From an uncultured bacterium (lineage in GTDB: Bacteria; Cyanobacteriota; Vampirovibrionia; Gastranaerophilales; Gastranaerophilaceae): a DNA stretch of 64,000 nucleotides. Within the stretch, counting starts at the first letter, position 1, and the number at the start of each line of letters is the position of its first letter. Below, piece by piece: positions 34,700 to 43,543 of the stretch. The stretch spans positions 25,318 through 89,317 of the forward strand of contig CASFGU010000048.1 in assembly GCA_949294395.1 (NCBI GenBank). Reading direction: 5' to 3'. The position numbers and the translations under genes are program-made. The notes under the pieces are model-generated. The model saw nothing but the letters and a program-made list of their open reading frames with translations, was not told the DNA's origin and did no database searches.

Positions 34700-35704
34700 T
34701 TAAATGAAGTGTGACATAAAAAATTCTTTAACTATATCAAATTTTGTTAATAAAATTACCGCACCTAGTGAAACTATTAATCCAAAGGTTACCTTTGTCA
34801 AATCTTTCAGAATATGTTTGTACATTTTTTTCGGGGATTCAAAACGGAGTCTTGTGTAAAGCGCAATCTCACGCCCTGCAAGAAGTCCGATAAATACCCA
34901 CGTTGTTGACATCGGAATGTTGTTCAGGGTTATAAAATACAAAAGCAGCAGCGAAAAGATTACGTCAATAATTGTGGCTGACCTTGGATCCTGCGCGTTA
35001 GTTTTCATTTTGACGATTTTTTGAATTTCTCCGCCGCGTTTGAATGACAGAACTCCGAGGAAAAGAGTAAATGCAGTCAGTACAAAAAGAAGTTCAGGGA
35101 TGGAAGCTTTTCGCGGAAGGTAGACAAAAAGATTCGCCGCATCCTGCATAAGCCATTGCGACCACAAAAATGCTGTTGAACACCATTTTGCAACAATCCA
35201 GTATTTAGGGATTTTTTCTTTCTGGGTGTAATAGAAATACCGCTCAACAGGTCTTGCAATAATACTGTAAATTATATATGCCGATACAAACGCAAGTCCG
35301 TACCCGATAAATGATTTTGTAAGCATCATTCCGATAACTGATATATCGCTTATTGAAAAAACACTCAAAATTAGAAATGCAGTTGCGACAGGTATGCCAA
35401 ACCTTGTTAAAATCAGAAGTATAACCGGCGGCAGGACATGAATTATCGTGAAATGATGGGTTACCGGAATTCTTGTAAGCCTGCCGAATGACATATCCCC
35501 GTTATTCACAATCCAGCCTGCTGTAATTGTTATAATCATTATTGATGCCGCAAAAATCCAGATGTAAACAGGGTTTGTCTTTTTATTAACGCTCAAAAAC
35601 GTTCCGAGCGTCTGGATAATATCGTTTGATACGCAGGAATACATTGCAAGGAGAAAGCCCGTTATCATAAATAAATTGCTTAGCGTAAACTGTGCGGTGA
35701 ACAT
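34700..35704 (-). CDS. PiT-like inorganic phosphate permease (divergent)
   Basis: A 334-residue membrane protein with about ten helices. It resembles the PiT/SLC20 family: near the N-terminus MYSCVSNDIIQTLGTFLSVN, an altered form of the GANDVANAFGT repeat, and later NNIPMSTTWVFIGLLAGREI, the PVSTTH..G..G repeat. Family members couple phosphate entry to sodium or protons. The sequence is clearly divergent, and key Asn/Asp and His positions are changed, so the substrate is uncertain. ATG 35704 follows GGAGG by 4 nt; a TTG 5 codons upstream would start within the SD. It probably shares a transcript with mutL. Confidence 0.65.
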   Translation of the reverse strand: MFTAQFTLSNLFMITGFLLAMYSCVSNDIIQTLGTFLSVNKKTNPVYIWIFAASIMIITITAGWIVNNGDMSFGRLTRIPVTHHFTIIHVLPPVILLILTRFGIPVATAFLILSVFSISDISVIGMMLTKSFIGYGLAFVSAYIIYSIIARPVERYFYYTQKEKIPKYWIVAKWCSTAFLWSQWLMQDAANLFVYLPRKASIPELLFVLTAFTLFLGVLSFKRGGEIQKIVKMKTNAQDPRSATIIDVIFSLLLLYFITLNNIPMSTTWVFIGLLAGREIALYTRLRFESPKKMYKHILKDLTKVTFGLIVSLGAVILLTKFDIVKEFFMSHFI

Positions 35705-35867
35705 ACTTCCTCCATTCAAATTTAATTTACATCAAAAACAAATTCATCTAAACGTTTGATTACAAATTTGAAACAATTTAATAAGATAAAGCAGTCGGGT
35801 TCCATAGATGTTTATAATAGAACACCGGCACCAGAACGGGTAGAGCGAGGTTACGGAGGGGATATAA

Positions 35868-36743
35868 TTGGCAAGACTTAAATCAAACACAAAATTAAAA
35901 CCGTTAAAGAAAGCAGATTTGCAGGTTGTAAAACCTGTCAAAACTACAAAATACAGTGATATTGATCTTAATAACTGGAAAGCTTACGACCATGTTAAAA
36001 CGGATACTCTCTGGGAGTTTCCGTCAAGGCTAAAAGAAGGCGGGCACTCAAACGAATATCACGGAAATTATATCCCGCAGATTGCGCAGCAGCTTTACGA
36101 AAGATTTACCAAGAAAAACGATGTTGTGCTTGATTTGTTTTTCGGCTCGGGAACTTCGGGTATTGAAGCGATTAACATGCACAGACGCTGTATCGGGGTT
36201 GAATTGAAGGATGATTTAGCAGAAAAAGTTTCGGAAAAATTTACTCCGAAACAGCTGGTTACGGATGTTAACATAATTTGCGCTGACAGTGCCTCTGAAA
36301 TTGCAAAAGAAAAAGTTAAGGCAAGGCTTGAGATTATGGGGGAAGAAAAAGCCCAGTTCCTGATCCTTCATCCGCCTTATGATGATATTATTAAGTTTTC
36401 GGATAAAAAAGAAGATTTATCAAACTGTGCAACAACAGAAGAATTTTATGACCTGTTTGAAAAAGTTGCGCAGAACGGTTACGACTTACTTGAAAAAGGC
36501 CGTTTTGCAGCACTTATAATCGGTGACAGCTACAAAAACTCGGAAGTTCAGCCGCTCGGCTTTGAATGTATGGCGCGGATGATGAAGCTCGGCTTCCGGC
36601 TTAAAGGGATTATTGTAAAAGATATTCAGGGCAACGAACGCGCTAAAGGCAGAACTGCAAACCTCTGGCGTTACCGGGCTCTTGCCGGCGGATTTTTCAT
36701 CTTTAAACACGAGTACGTCATGATTTTCCAGAAGGTGAAGTAG
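35868..36743 (+). CDS. Orphan DNA adenine/cytosine-N4 methyltransferase
   Basis: A 291-residue SAM-dependent methylase. The SAM-binding motif I is VVLDLFFGSGTSGIEAI (residues about 86-102). It is preceded by an FPSR..GGHSNEYHGNYIP region typical of N4/N6 methylases. The catalytic motif IV reads LHPPYDDIIKFS (about 166-177), with His where Asp, Asn or Ser is usual. The start is TTG 35868, with GGAGGGG 6 nt upstream. No restriction endonuclease or specificity gene is adjacent, so it could be a solitary epigenetic or anti-restriction enzyme. An RNA methylase role cannot be excluded. Confidence 0.78.
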   Translation: MARLKSNTKLKPLKKADLQVVKPVKTTKYSDIDLNNWKAYDHVKTDTLWEFPSRLKEGGHSNEYHGNYIPQIAQQLYERFTKKNDVVLDLFFGSGTSGIEAINMHRRCIGVELKDDLAEKVSEKFTPKQLVTDVNIICADSASEIAKEKVKARLEIMGEEKAQFLILHPPYDDIIKFSDKKEDLSNCATTEEFYDLFEKVAQNGYDLLEKGRFAALIIGDSYKNSEVQPLGFECMARMMKLGFRLKGIIVKDIQGNERAKGRTANLWRYRALAGGFFIFKHEYVMIFQKVK

Positions 36744-37163
36744 GTTTTTAGACGCTAAGATCCGGTGGACTTCCATTGCCCTCTCTCACTGTGATACAAA
36801 GGGAACCGCTGAGCTTTGCGAAGCGAGTGACCCTGTATGCCTTGTGCTGAGGGCAGAATTTGTTAATGAACGCAGTGAATTTACAAATTCGGGAGAGGGT
36901 GAGGTAGGTGAAGTAATGTAGTATAGCAGGTCTGATTTACAAATCCGACAGAATTTTGTTTTGCCACTGTTCCTTACACCCTTTCAACCGTTTATCTCTT
37001 CAACTTTGCCGGTGAAGCCGCTTATCTAGACCTTTAAAACAAGTAAATGTAAACGAATATTAAAAATAAGAATAATTCCTACTTTACAAAATATTTATTT
37101 TATACTATTATAATAAAGTAGAAAATTGATAAACAAAATGGTATTTTGAGAAAGGTGGAAATT
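36744..37163. other. Intergenic region with repeats, no gene
   Basis: No convincing ORF. It contains a GACGCTAAGA fragment at 36750-36759. A hairpin-prone block of about 120 nt (36776-36906) is bounded by CCCTCTC and GAGAGGG and includes TTTGTTAATG..ACAAATTC. A REP palindrome lies at 36928-36951. An AT-rich promoter region precedes the rubrerythrin gene, with TATAAT at 37109-37114. Confidence 0.6.
36928..36951. repeat. REP palindrome 1
   Basis: AGGTCTGATTTACAAATCCG then ACAG: a degenerate copy of the GTCGGATTTACAAATCCGAC family, about 10-bp stem. Confidence 0.6.
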
Positions 37164-37703
37164 ATGGCAAAATTTGTATGTACAGTATGCGGCTGGTCAA
37201 CAGAAGCTGACAAAGCTCCTGAAAGATGTCCTCTTTGCGGTGCAACTACTTTTAAAGAAGTAGGCGGCGGAGAAAAAGTTTACGCTTGCGAACACAAAGT
37301 TGGCGACGGTAAAGTTGAAGATAAAGAAGTTCTTGAAGGTTTGAGAGCACATTTTACAGGTGAGTGCACAGAGGTAGGTATGTATCTTGCAATGGCAAGA
37401 GTTGCAGAAAGAGAAGGCTATCCGGAAGTTGCAGAAGCTTACAAAAGATATGCTTTTGAAGAAGCAGAACATGCTGCAAAATTTGCTGAACTTCTGGGCG
37501 AAGTTGTTACAGATTCTACTAAGAAAAACCTTGAACTCCGTGCTGAAGCAGAACACGGCGCATGCGAAGGCAAACTTGCTATTGCTGCCCGTGCTAAACA
37601 GTTAGGTTATGACGCTGTTCACGATACTGTTCACGAAATGGCAAAAGATGAAGCCCGTCACGGAAAAGGTTTTGATGGACTTTTGAAAAGATATTTTTCA
37701 TAA
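37164..37703 (+). CDS. Reverse rubrerythrin
   Basis: A 179-residue non-heme iron peroxidase. A rubredoxin-like iron centre is at the N-terminus (Cys6, Cys9, Cys22, Cys25 in CTVC and CPLC) instead of the C-terminus, the reverse rubrerythrin layout of anaerobes. The diiron four-helix domain has [10 protein letters not shown] and DEARHGKGF (ExxH motifs) with partner glutamates in TGECTEVG and RAEAEHG. It reduces hydrogen peroxide in oxygen-sensitive cells. ATG 37164 follows AAAGGTGG. Codon use is rich in GCA/GAA, suggesting high expression. It is monocistronic, with a terminator at 37762. Confidence 0.93.
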   Translation: MAKFVCTVCGWSTEADKAPERCPLCGATTFKEVGGGEKVYACEHKVGDGKVEDKEVLEGLRAHFTGECTEVGMYLAMARVAEREGYPEVAEAYKRYAFEEAEHAAKFAELLGEVVTDSTKKNLELRAEAEHGACEGKLAIAARAKQLGYDAVHDTVHEMAKDEARHGKGFDGLLKRYFS

Positions 37704-37761
37704 TACGTGCGGTGTGTGCTGATTTTACCGGCTGCACTGCATATTAACTCCATTGTTTATG

Positions 37762-37798
37762 AAGCCCTCAGGAAGTTGAAATCCAGAGGGCTTTTTTT
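37762..37798 (+). terminator. Intrinsic terminator of rubrerythrin
   Basis: Stem AAGCCCTC (37762-37769) / GAGGGCTT (37786-37793), a 16-nt loop, then a T7 run. Confidence 0.8.
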
Positions 37799-37842
37799 AT
37801 TTAAAAAAGTATAATATAATAAAAGAGCATAGGAAAGCCAAA

Positions 37843-37918
37843 GAGAAGCTGAAACAAGTTCAGCATGACAAAAGTAAGGTTCCAGACATCCCTGAACTAA
37901 ATTCAGGGCAGGCTCTGA
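37843..37918. repeat. Palindromic CTGAA-type intergenic repeat
   Basis: Two small inverted repeats: GCTGAAACAAGTTCAGC (37849-37865) and CCCTGAACTAAATTCAGGG (37890-37908). Related sequences lie at 63793-63827 and 63962-63981, so this is a dispersed repeat. Confidence 0.6.
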
Positions 37919-37929
37919 AAATTTTAGGT

Positions 37930-39483
37930 CTATCCAAGCTGTCCGAGGCGGGTTTGGATTTCGTTCATCAGATTCACATCATCGGTTTTCTGAGCAAATT
38001 TCTGTGCTTTTGTCAGAAGTCCGCGCGCTTTTTCTTTGCTGTTATATTCAATCATAATATCTGCGGCGCTTATGTAGTTCTGTGCAACTTTAAGCGGGGA
38101 TTCGGCCTTTGTGTAGTTCTGTACAGCGTGTGAGTAAGATTTTAAAGCTTCATGAGGCTCGCCGAATCTTTCGTAAGCTCTGCCGGTGCTTGATGCAACA
38201 AAGCCTTTTACTTTTGCATTATCTGTCTGTGATACAAGCGCGTTTGCCATATCAAAGTATTCAAATGCACTGTCCTCATACATATCCGAGAAAATATTTC
38301 CCATTCTGGTTAAAGATGTTGACTGGGCGGCAAGGTTATCGCTTTCGCCCCCGAAAGATACCGATACAAAGTAATGGTCAAGAGCAGGGGTTATCTGATT
38401 TACGTTATCGTAAATCTGCGCCATTGAGTAATGAGCTTTTGTTTTTATGTTAGTATCTGTAGTGTTTTGAAGGGATTTGTGGTAGCTTTTGAGAGCCTGT
38501 GCGGGGTAATCGTGGTTGTCGTAGATTTGTCCGATTTCGTAGAAGATTTTTGACTGTGTTTCTGTATCGCCTACTTCTTCCGCGCGGGCAAGAGCTTTCT
38601 GGAAAGTTTCAATTGCTTTTTTCGGTTCATTGGCGTAGGCAAGTTTTTTTGAGCGGATAAATAGCGATTTCAATTCTTTATCCTGAGGAACATAGATATT
38701 TGAAGGTTTTTCCTGCTGAATTTCAGGCTGTTCTTCTGCTGTACCGGCGGCTGTTTGAACTGTTTTTTCAGTCTGAGTGGCTGCAGCTTCTACCGGGGCT
38801 TTTTCTTCTGCTTTCTGAGCTTTTTCGGTAGAGCCTTCAGGGAATTTTACCAGAAACTGCGGATTTATGTCATCTTCGTTGTATTTAAAGTCAATCTGCT
38901 GTAGGAACAGCGCGTCAACCCAGTTTTCTACAACTTTGGAATCTTTATTCAGTGTCTGCGAAATATATCCGTCAAGAATTGAGGAAGCATTTTTGAGGTT
39001 TGATTTAATAAGGTTGATATTCGGATTGTCTTTTACAACCTGTTTCTGAATAAGATTGAGGTATGCGTCGACCTCTTCGCCGAGTTCGGGAGGGGTGCCG
39101 ATTGCAAGCTCTGTATTTTTGAAATCTTTTAAAATCTGCGCAATGTTAATTTTTGAACTGCGCATTGAAAAATTGCCGGCAGGGTTTACAGCCTGTGTGG
39201 CGGCTGCCGTATTTTGTCTTGAGTGAGGCTGAATGCCTGCTTTTTGTGCGTAAACATTCTGCCACTGGTCAGGCTTAATTTTCTGATAAGCAGGTGCTGG
39301 CTTTGGCTGGTTTTCGACATACTGAAGCCCGCGGCTTCTGGCGTTCTGGTTTTGCGCCTGTTCTTCGCGTTCGGTCTGGACGGCTGATTTAGACGACTCT
39401 TCGTCCTGTTTTCTTTTAACAGAACCCCTGCCGTCTTTTACCACGTAAGGCCGCTGGAATATATTGCTTAAATTCAACCCCAT
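37930..39483 (-). CDS. TPR protein with long disordered N-terminus
   Basis: A 517-residue protein. Residues 1-100 are polar, Gln/Asn/Arg-rich and probably disordered. Residues 105-210 are helical. A Glu/Ala/Thr linker spans about 215-265. Residues 275-517 hold five to six TPR units (for example AIETFQKALARAEEVGDTET and SKIFYEIGQIYDNHDYPAQA, ALKSYHKSLQ). There is no signal peptide or membrane segment. It is monocistronic and convergent with rubrerythrin. The 214-nt upstream region contains a small GNRA-type hairpin (CATAC-GAAA-GTATG, about 39580-39593) but no gene. A scaffold or regulator role is inferred from the fold only. Confidence 0.8.
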   Translation of the reverse strand: MGLNLSNIFQRPYVVKDGRGSVKRKQDEESSKSAVQTEREEQAQNQNARSRGLQYVENQPKPAPAYQKIKPDQWQNVYAQKAGIQPHSRQNTAAATQAVNPAGNFSMRSSKINIAQILKDFKNTELAIGTPPELGEEVDAYLNLIQKQVVKDNPNINLIKSNLKNASSILDGYISQTLNKDSKVVENWVDALFLQQIDFKYNEDDINPQFLVKFPEGSTEKAQKAEEKAPVEAAATQTEKTVQTAAGTAEEQPEIQQEKPSNIYVPQDKELKSLFIRSKKLAYANEPKKAIETFQKALARAEEVGDTETQSKIFYEIGQIYDNHDYPAQALKSYHKSLQNTTDTNIKTKAHYSMAQIYDNVNQITPALDHYFVSVSFGGESDNLAAQSTSLTRMGNIFSDMYEDSAFEYFDMANALVSQTDNAKVKGFVASSTGRAYERFGEPHEALKSYSHAVQNYTKAESPLKVAQNYISAADIMIEYNSKEKARGLLTKAQKFAQKTDDVNLMNEIQTRLGQLG

Positions 39484-39697
39484 CCGGTTTTTACTACCTC
39501 ATCTGTCCGCTTGCTTCTACTACTACATTACTCTACGTAATAACTATATATGAAATCAGCTGTTACGTACTCATACTTTCGTATGAAATCTTACATGATT
39601 TATTTAAGTATTTTTCTGCGGAAGTCAAGCATGACAACTACAGATTGCTGTCTGTAAATATATGGATGAATAAATACAAATGGAACTTTTATATAAG

Positions 39698-41458
39698 TCA
39701 TGAAAAAATCTTCATCATGCAGTTTTTGCAGTCAAATTCAAGGCGGTATTTTTTGCCTTTTTCATCTATCAGAAAGAGTTTCTTGGGGGATTTGCACATA
39801 TTAAAGGCATATTTCAGGCAGTGTTTTGTCTGCATAAGGCATTTCCCTTTAACATTGCCGCTGCTTTCGAGAGACATTTCAGTTATCCTGCAGCCGCAGT
39901 GTTCGTAAAACTCTCTTGCCCGTTCATTATGAACATTTGCCTTCCAGTCAATTTCCTGCTCCGGAAAGTCAGTATAATGGAGATGTTTTTGAAATTCTCG
40001 TCTGTAATTTTTTAAACGTTCTTCCATAAGCAGGGCAAGTATTTTCCGGCGGATTTCGTTAATCTGCGAAACAGGCAGAAACGGAAGTTCGCTGTTAATG
40101 TTAATATTTCCGGTATAAAAATCGCTTCCGCCTGTTTTTTTAAGCTGATTGATGAAATTTTCCTTCATTTTTTCAGGATTTTCCGGCAGTTCGGAAGAAG
40201 TTACCGGAAGTGCAGCTTTATTGCCGTCTTCATCTTCTGCGGTTAATGTGTTGTTTTCAAATTTAAAATCCGCGCGGATACGGCGTTTTGTTTTTGAGTT
40301 TTTAAGTTGTTTTTCAAAGGCAGTGTCCTGATTTCTGTATATTACGGTGTCTTTTTGGGGAAGCGTACGGGTATTCGGGAAAATTTTTGCACCTTCTGTT
40401 CTGTTAACAAGACAGCCCTTCATCTCTCCGTTTTCAAACCAGCAGATGCCGTCCTGCGGTGAAAGTTCAGCGCCTGCAATTTCAAAATAATTTTTGCCGG
40501 TTTTTGTTACCTTGCCGAGTTTTTGACCGGTGGATTTAGGGGAGGTGAAGTTGAAGCAGTTTTTTCTGCCTTCAAGAAAGTAGTCTGTGAAACCGCGGTT
40601 AAAACTTTTGTTTACATCGGGTTCAAAATCTAATTCAATTCTGCCGGAGGAGGTTTTTCCCGCATATTTGTCAATCTCTCTGCGGTAGAAGGCGGTGACG
40701 TTTTTAACGTAATTGATGTCTTTCAGGCGTCCTTCTATTTTAAAGGATTTGACTCCGGCTTTTATGAGTTCTTCTATATGTTTTGAAGCGTTAAAATCGC
40801 GCAAGTTAAGCAGATATTTATCTTTTGCGATTAGATTGCCTTTTTCATCTGCGAGTGAATATTTTTTCCGGCACGGCTGGGCGCATTCGCCTCTGTTTGC
40901 GGAGCGCCCTCCGATAGCGTAACTCAGGTAGCACTGTCCGCTGTAAGAAACACACAGGGCGCCGTGGATAAAAGTTTCTATTTCACAGGTTGTGTTTGCG
41001 CAAATCTTTTTTATTTCGTCTAAAGAAGTTTCACGGGCAAGGATTACGCGGGAAACCCCGAGATTGTCAAAAAATGTTACCTTTTCTAAATTTCTGTTGT
41101 CGCACTGGGTGCTGGCATGTATTGCAATTGGCGGGAGTTTTCCGTCTATAGCAAGTTTTAAAATTCCGGTATCCTGAACTATTATTGCATCAACACCGGC
41201 GTCATAGAGTTTGCGGATAAGTTCTGCAGCTTCTTCAAGTTCACTGTCCGTAAGGATTGTATTTATTGTTACGTGGACTTTTACGTTGAACTTATGCGCG
41301 TATTCTACAACTTCCTTAATATCATTAAGAGAGTTTGGCGCGGCTCTTCTTGCGCCGAAAGAGGGTGCTCCAATATAAACGGCATCTGCGCCGCAGTTTA
41401 TTGCGGCGATTGCTGTTTCTTTATCTTTTGCCGGTGCAAGAAGTTCTACCCTGTGCAT
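39698..41458 (-). CDS. Peptidase U32 family protein (RlhA/YhbU-type)
   Basis: A 586-residue protein. The U32 barrel begins VELLAPAKDKETAIAAINCG. The signature ETFIHGALCVSYSGQCYLSY, followed by GGRSANRGECAQPCRKKY, carries the cysteines that bind an iron-sulfur cluster in characterised members. The long C-terminal part (about 300-586) corresponds to the extra domain of RlhA-like proteins and ends with CxxC-type pairs (CLMQTKHCLKYAFNMC, then CKNCMM). U32 proteins carry out tRNA or rRNA hydroxylation (TrhP, RlhA) or ubiquinone hydroxylation (UbiU/V); which of these applies is open. It is monocistronic. Confidence 0.85.
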   Translation of the reverse strand: MHRVELLAPAKDKETAIAAINCGADAVYIGAPSFGARRAAPNSLNDIKEVVEYAHKFNVKVHVTINTILTDSELEEAAELIRKLYDAGVDAIIVQDTGILKLAIDGKLPPIAIHASTQCDNRNLEKVTFFDNLGVSRVILARETSLDEIKKICANTTCEIETFIHGALCVSYSGQCYLSYAIGGRSANRGECAQPCRKKYSLADEKGNLIAKDKYLLNLRDFNASKHIEELIKAGVKSFKIEGRLKDINYVKNVTAFYRREIDKYAGKTSSGRIELDFEPDVNKSFNRGFTDYFLEGRKNCFNFTSPKSTGQKLGKVTKTGKNYFEIAGAELSPQDGICWFENGEMKGCLVNRTEGAKIFPNTRTLPQKDTVIYRNQDTAFEKQLKNSKTKRRIRADFKFENNTLTAEDEDGNKAALPVTSSELPENPEKMKENFINQLKKTGGSDFYTGNININSELPFLPVSQINEIRRKILALLMEERLKNYRREFQKHLHYTDFPEQEIDWKANVHNERAREFYEHCGCRITEMSLESSGNVKGKCLMQTKHCLKYAFNMCKSPKKLFLIDEKGKKYRLEFDCKNCMMKIFS

Positions 41459-41508
41459 AGTTTGGTTCCTGTGTAAGATACGTTATTTTGCTTTTATTCA
41501 GAAACAAG

Positions 41509-41574
41509 CAGTATTAGTTTTTGAAACGATAGCGGGAGCAGCGCGGGAGCGTGTTGAGAAAATTAATATTACTG
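41509..41574 (-). repeat. MITE-like element family 2, copy 1
   Basis: A core with GCTCCCGCGCTGCTCCCGC flanked by inverted CAGTATTA-type arms, in minus orientation. Same family as 50022-50098 and 59164-59228. Confidence 0.65.
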
Positions 41575-41608
41575 ATCCCTGTTTTTACTTTGCCTCCTGA
41601 CTGCGGCA

Positions 41609-41711
41609 TTGTTAACTTTTTATTGCCTTAAATTTTAAGATTTTTGTCCTCCCCTTGAGGGAGGACCGAAATCTTTGATTTCGAGGAGGGGTAGCAATAA
41701 AAAGTTAACAA
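41609..41711. repeat. MITE-like element family 1, copy 1
   Basis: A 103-bp element with perfect 18-bp terminal inverted repeats, TTGTTAACTTTTTATTGC and its complement at 41694-41711. Inside are a second hairpin around GTCCTCCCC and the block GATTTCGAGGAGGGG. A related, longer element is at 46515-46673. Together with the family 2 element it fills the 41459-41752 gap. Confidence 0.7.
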
Positions 41712-41752
41712 ACTCCCGGACTGCTGGGCGATGGAAAAAAGCTCACTTCACG

Positions 41753-42136
41753 TTACCACACCACTTTTTCAATCAGTTCAATTTCGTTGCCGTCAGGATC
41801 TTTTACAAAAGCGATTTTTGTACCCTTGCCATTCAGATCAAACGGTTCGTAAAGGTATTCATATCCGAGGTCGTGAAGTTTTTTTGTAAATTCATCAAGC
41901 GAAGTAACCGAAAATGCCAGATGTCCAAAGGCTGTACCGTTTGTATAACCTTCTTTTGGGGTTTCGTCGTTGTATGTAAGTTCAAGCTGGCAGGTGCCTT
42001 CTTCATCGTTTAAAAAGTAAAGCGTGCAATCCTCAAGCCTTTTCTGTTTGTCAATTGTCATATTCATAAGTTCTGTATAAAATTTCAAAGACGCGTCAAT
42101 GTCTTTTACTCTAATCATTGTGTGTAGTAATCTCAT
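41753..42136 (-). CDS. gloA: Glyoxalase I (lactoylglutathione lyase), VOC family
   Basis: A 127-residue vicinal-oxygen-chelate protein of two beta-alpha-beta-beta-beta modules. The metal ligands are at the expected places: His5 in RLLHTMIRV, Glu in CQLELTYN, His in FGHLAFSV, and Glu in DGNEIELIEK. Length and sequence match bacterial (nickel-type) GloA, which isomerises the methylglyoxal-thiol adduct. It stands downstream of the FliK-like gene on the same strand with an 18-nt gap. A thiol other than glutathione may be used. Confidence 0.9.
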   Translation of the reverse strand: MRLLHTMIRVKDIDASLKFYTELMNMTIDKQKRLEDCTLYFLNDEEGTCQLELTYNDETPKEGYTNGTAFGHLAFSVTSLDEFTKKLHDLGYEYLYEPFDLNGKGTKIAFVKDPDGNEIELIEKVVW

Positions 42137-42154
42137 TATTTTCTCCTTATTGGT

Positions 42155-43261
42155 TTAATCCTGATGCGATACAACGCCCTGTGATGCGTTGTTATCTATA
42201 ATTATTGTATTACGAATAATGGCATGTGCCATCAATAACAGATACGGGTTAATTTCATTTGTGGATGACATGTTAATTTTTGCTTTCGGCTGCTCTGACG
42301 GTGCAGGTTTTGAGTTTATTGTTTCAAAAGAGATAACCGACTGCATTGCGTAATGCTTTTCTTCCCCCTGAATCCTGTTAAGAAGTTCATCTTTCGGGAA
42401 ATCTTCCGTACACGAAATACTTACGTGAACGGAATTTGACGTTTCGAGAATTAGCGTTGCCGTGACGTTACCGAAATTTATTGTTGTAATTGTAATTACG
42501 AGAATGCTGTCATTTTCCTGTCCTTCCGAGCCGGTTTCTATTTCCAAATCAAATCCGGAGCCGTCCGCAAGAGGCAGCCACGGAAGGTACAAAAGCAAAA
42601 GGGTTTTCAGGGTTTGAGAAGGGTTTTCTTGCGATGCGAGCGCTATGCTTGCGTTGATAAGCTTTGCGGTATCTTTTAACTGAGAGAGGTCGCCTACTCC
42701 CTGTTTTGAAGCAGAAGCCATTGTAAGAATAAGTTTTGTAATGGCGTCTTTACCGTTGGACTGGATTAAAGCTGCAATTTCGCTCAGATTTATCATTGCG
42801 TTAGGCGAAATCTGGAGGGTTTTAAGAGTTCCGGCAAGCTGTGAGTTAAGCTGCGTTTTCAGTGCGTTTTGCAAATCCTGTGTGGAAAGCCCCTGTAACT
42901 GTGCAAGAATCTGTGCCTGCTGCTGCGACAGCGCGCGTCTGTTTGCCATTTCGTACATTCTGTTGAACTGAATCTGAGTCATATTTTTCTGGAGCATATA
43001 AATAAATTCGTTCAGATTCCGCGGAAATTTCATCAGGTCTTTAATATAAACAGAAGTGTCGCCGGCACCGAGTGAACCCATCTGAACATTTGCACCCGAC
43101 GCTGCTGCTGCTGACGGGGCTGGAGTGGATGGCTGCGGGGCTGGCGCTGCCGAAAAACTCTGAGGGGCATTACTCTGCGGTTTTGCACCGGAAACAGAGC
43201 TGCCGGTTATATGGTAGCCCGCAAATTTTGCAATCATCCGTCCTAAGTTGAAGTTTTCCAC
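42155..43261 (-). CDS. Possible FliK-like hook-length control protein
   Basis: A 368-residue protein. Residues 20-70 are Ala/Pro/Ser-rich and disordered. Residues 75-215 are helical and Gln-rich (LSQQQAQILAQLQGLSTQDL). Residues 218-290 show a beta-rich domain reminiscent of the FliK C-terminus: TLLLLYLPWLPLADGSGFDL, then FGNVTATLILETSNSVHVSI and a following helix DFPKDELLNRIQ. The P/A-rich spacer plus globular C-terminal domain is the FliK plan, and flagellar export genes are elsewhere in this window. The similarity is only at pattern level. Alternative: an unrelated lineage protein. Confidence 0.5.
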   Translation of the reverse strand: MENFNLGRMIAKFAGYHITGSSVSGAKPQSNAPQSFSAAPAPQPSTPAPSAAAASGANVQMGSLGAGDTSVYIKDLMKFPRNLNEFIYMLQKNMTQIQFNRMYEMANRRALSQQQAQILAQLQGLSTQDLQNALKTQLNSQLAGTLKTLQISPNAMINLSEIAALIQSNGKDAITKLILTMASASKQGVGDLSQLKDTAKLINASIALASQENPSQTLKTLLLLYLPWLPLADGSGFDLEIETGSEGQENDSILVITITTINFGNVTATLILETSNSVHVSISCTEDFPKDELLNRIQGEEKHYAMQSVISFETINSKPAPSEQPKAKINMSSTNEINPYLLLMAHAIIRNTIIIDNNASQGVVSHQD

Positions 43262-43543
43262 ATGTTTATTTTAAATGATTTTTCAGATAAAGTCCAGTTT
43301 AGTAATCGAGTGTACCTGTAGGCCTTGTGCTGAGCGTGTCCGAGATAGCGAGGGTTTTAAAGACGTTAGGACGCTAAGACGATAAGTGCAATAAAAAAGT
43401 GAAGGATGAGTGGTGAAGAGTGAAGGTTTTCCTGTGACGTAGGTCGGATTTACAAATCCGACAGGAAAGCTACTTGCCCCTGCACCCCCTTCTGAGTTTT
43501 GAAGCTATAAGTGTGTTTTGCATAAATTTTATTCTCCTTTTCT
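43262..43543. other. Intergenic region with repeats, no gene
   Basis: It contains GACGTTAGGACGCTAAGACG (43365-43384), a motif also seen as GACGATAGGACGTTAAG at 58197 and as its complement near 46905, then a REP palindrome at 43439. No ORF is supported. Confidence 0.6.
43439..43469. repeat. REP palindrome 2
   Basis: GTAGGTCGGATTTACAAATC followed by CGACAGGAAAG; the stem GTCGGATTT / AAATCCGAC is perfect. Confidence 0.75.

Noticed and set aside
37101..37117. PerR-type box (TTATAAT..ATTATAA) before rubrerythrin
   Set aside because: The AT-rich stretch matches only partly and coincides with the -10 region; no reliable match to the full 15-base box.
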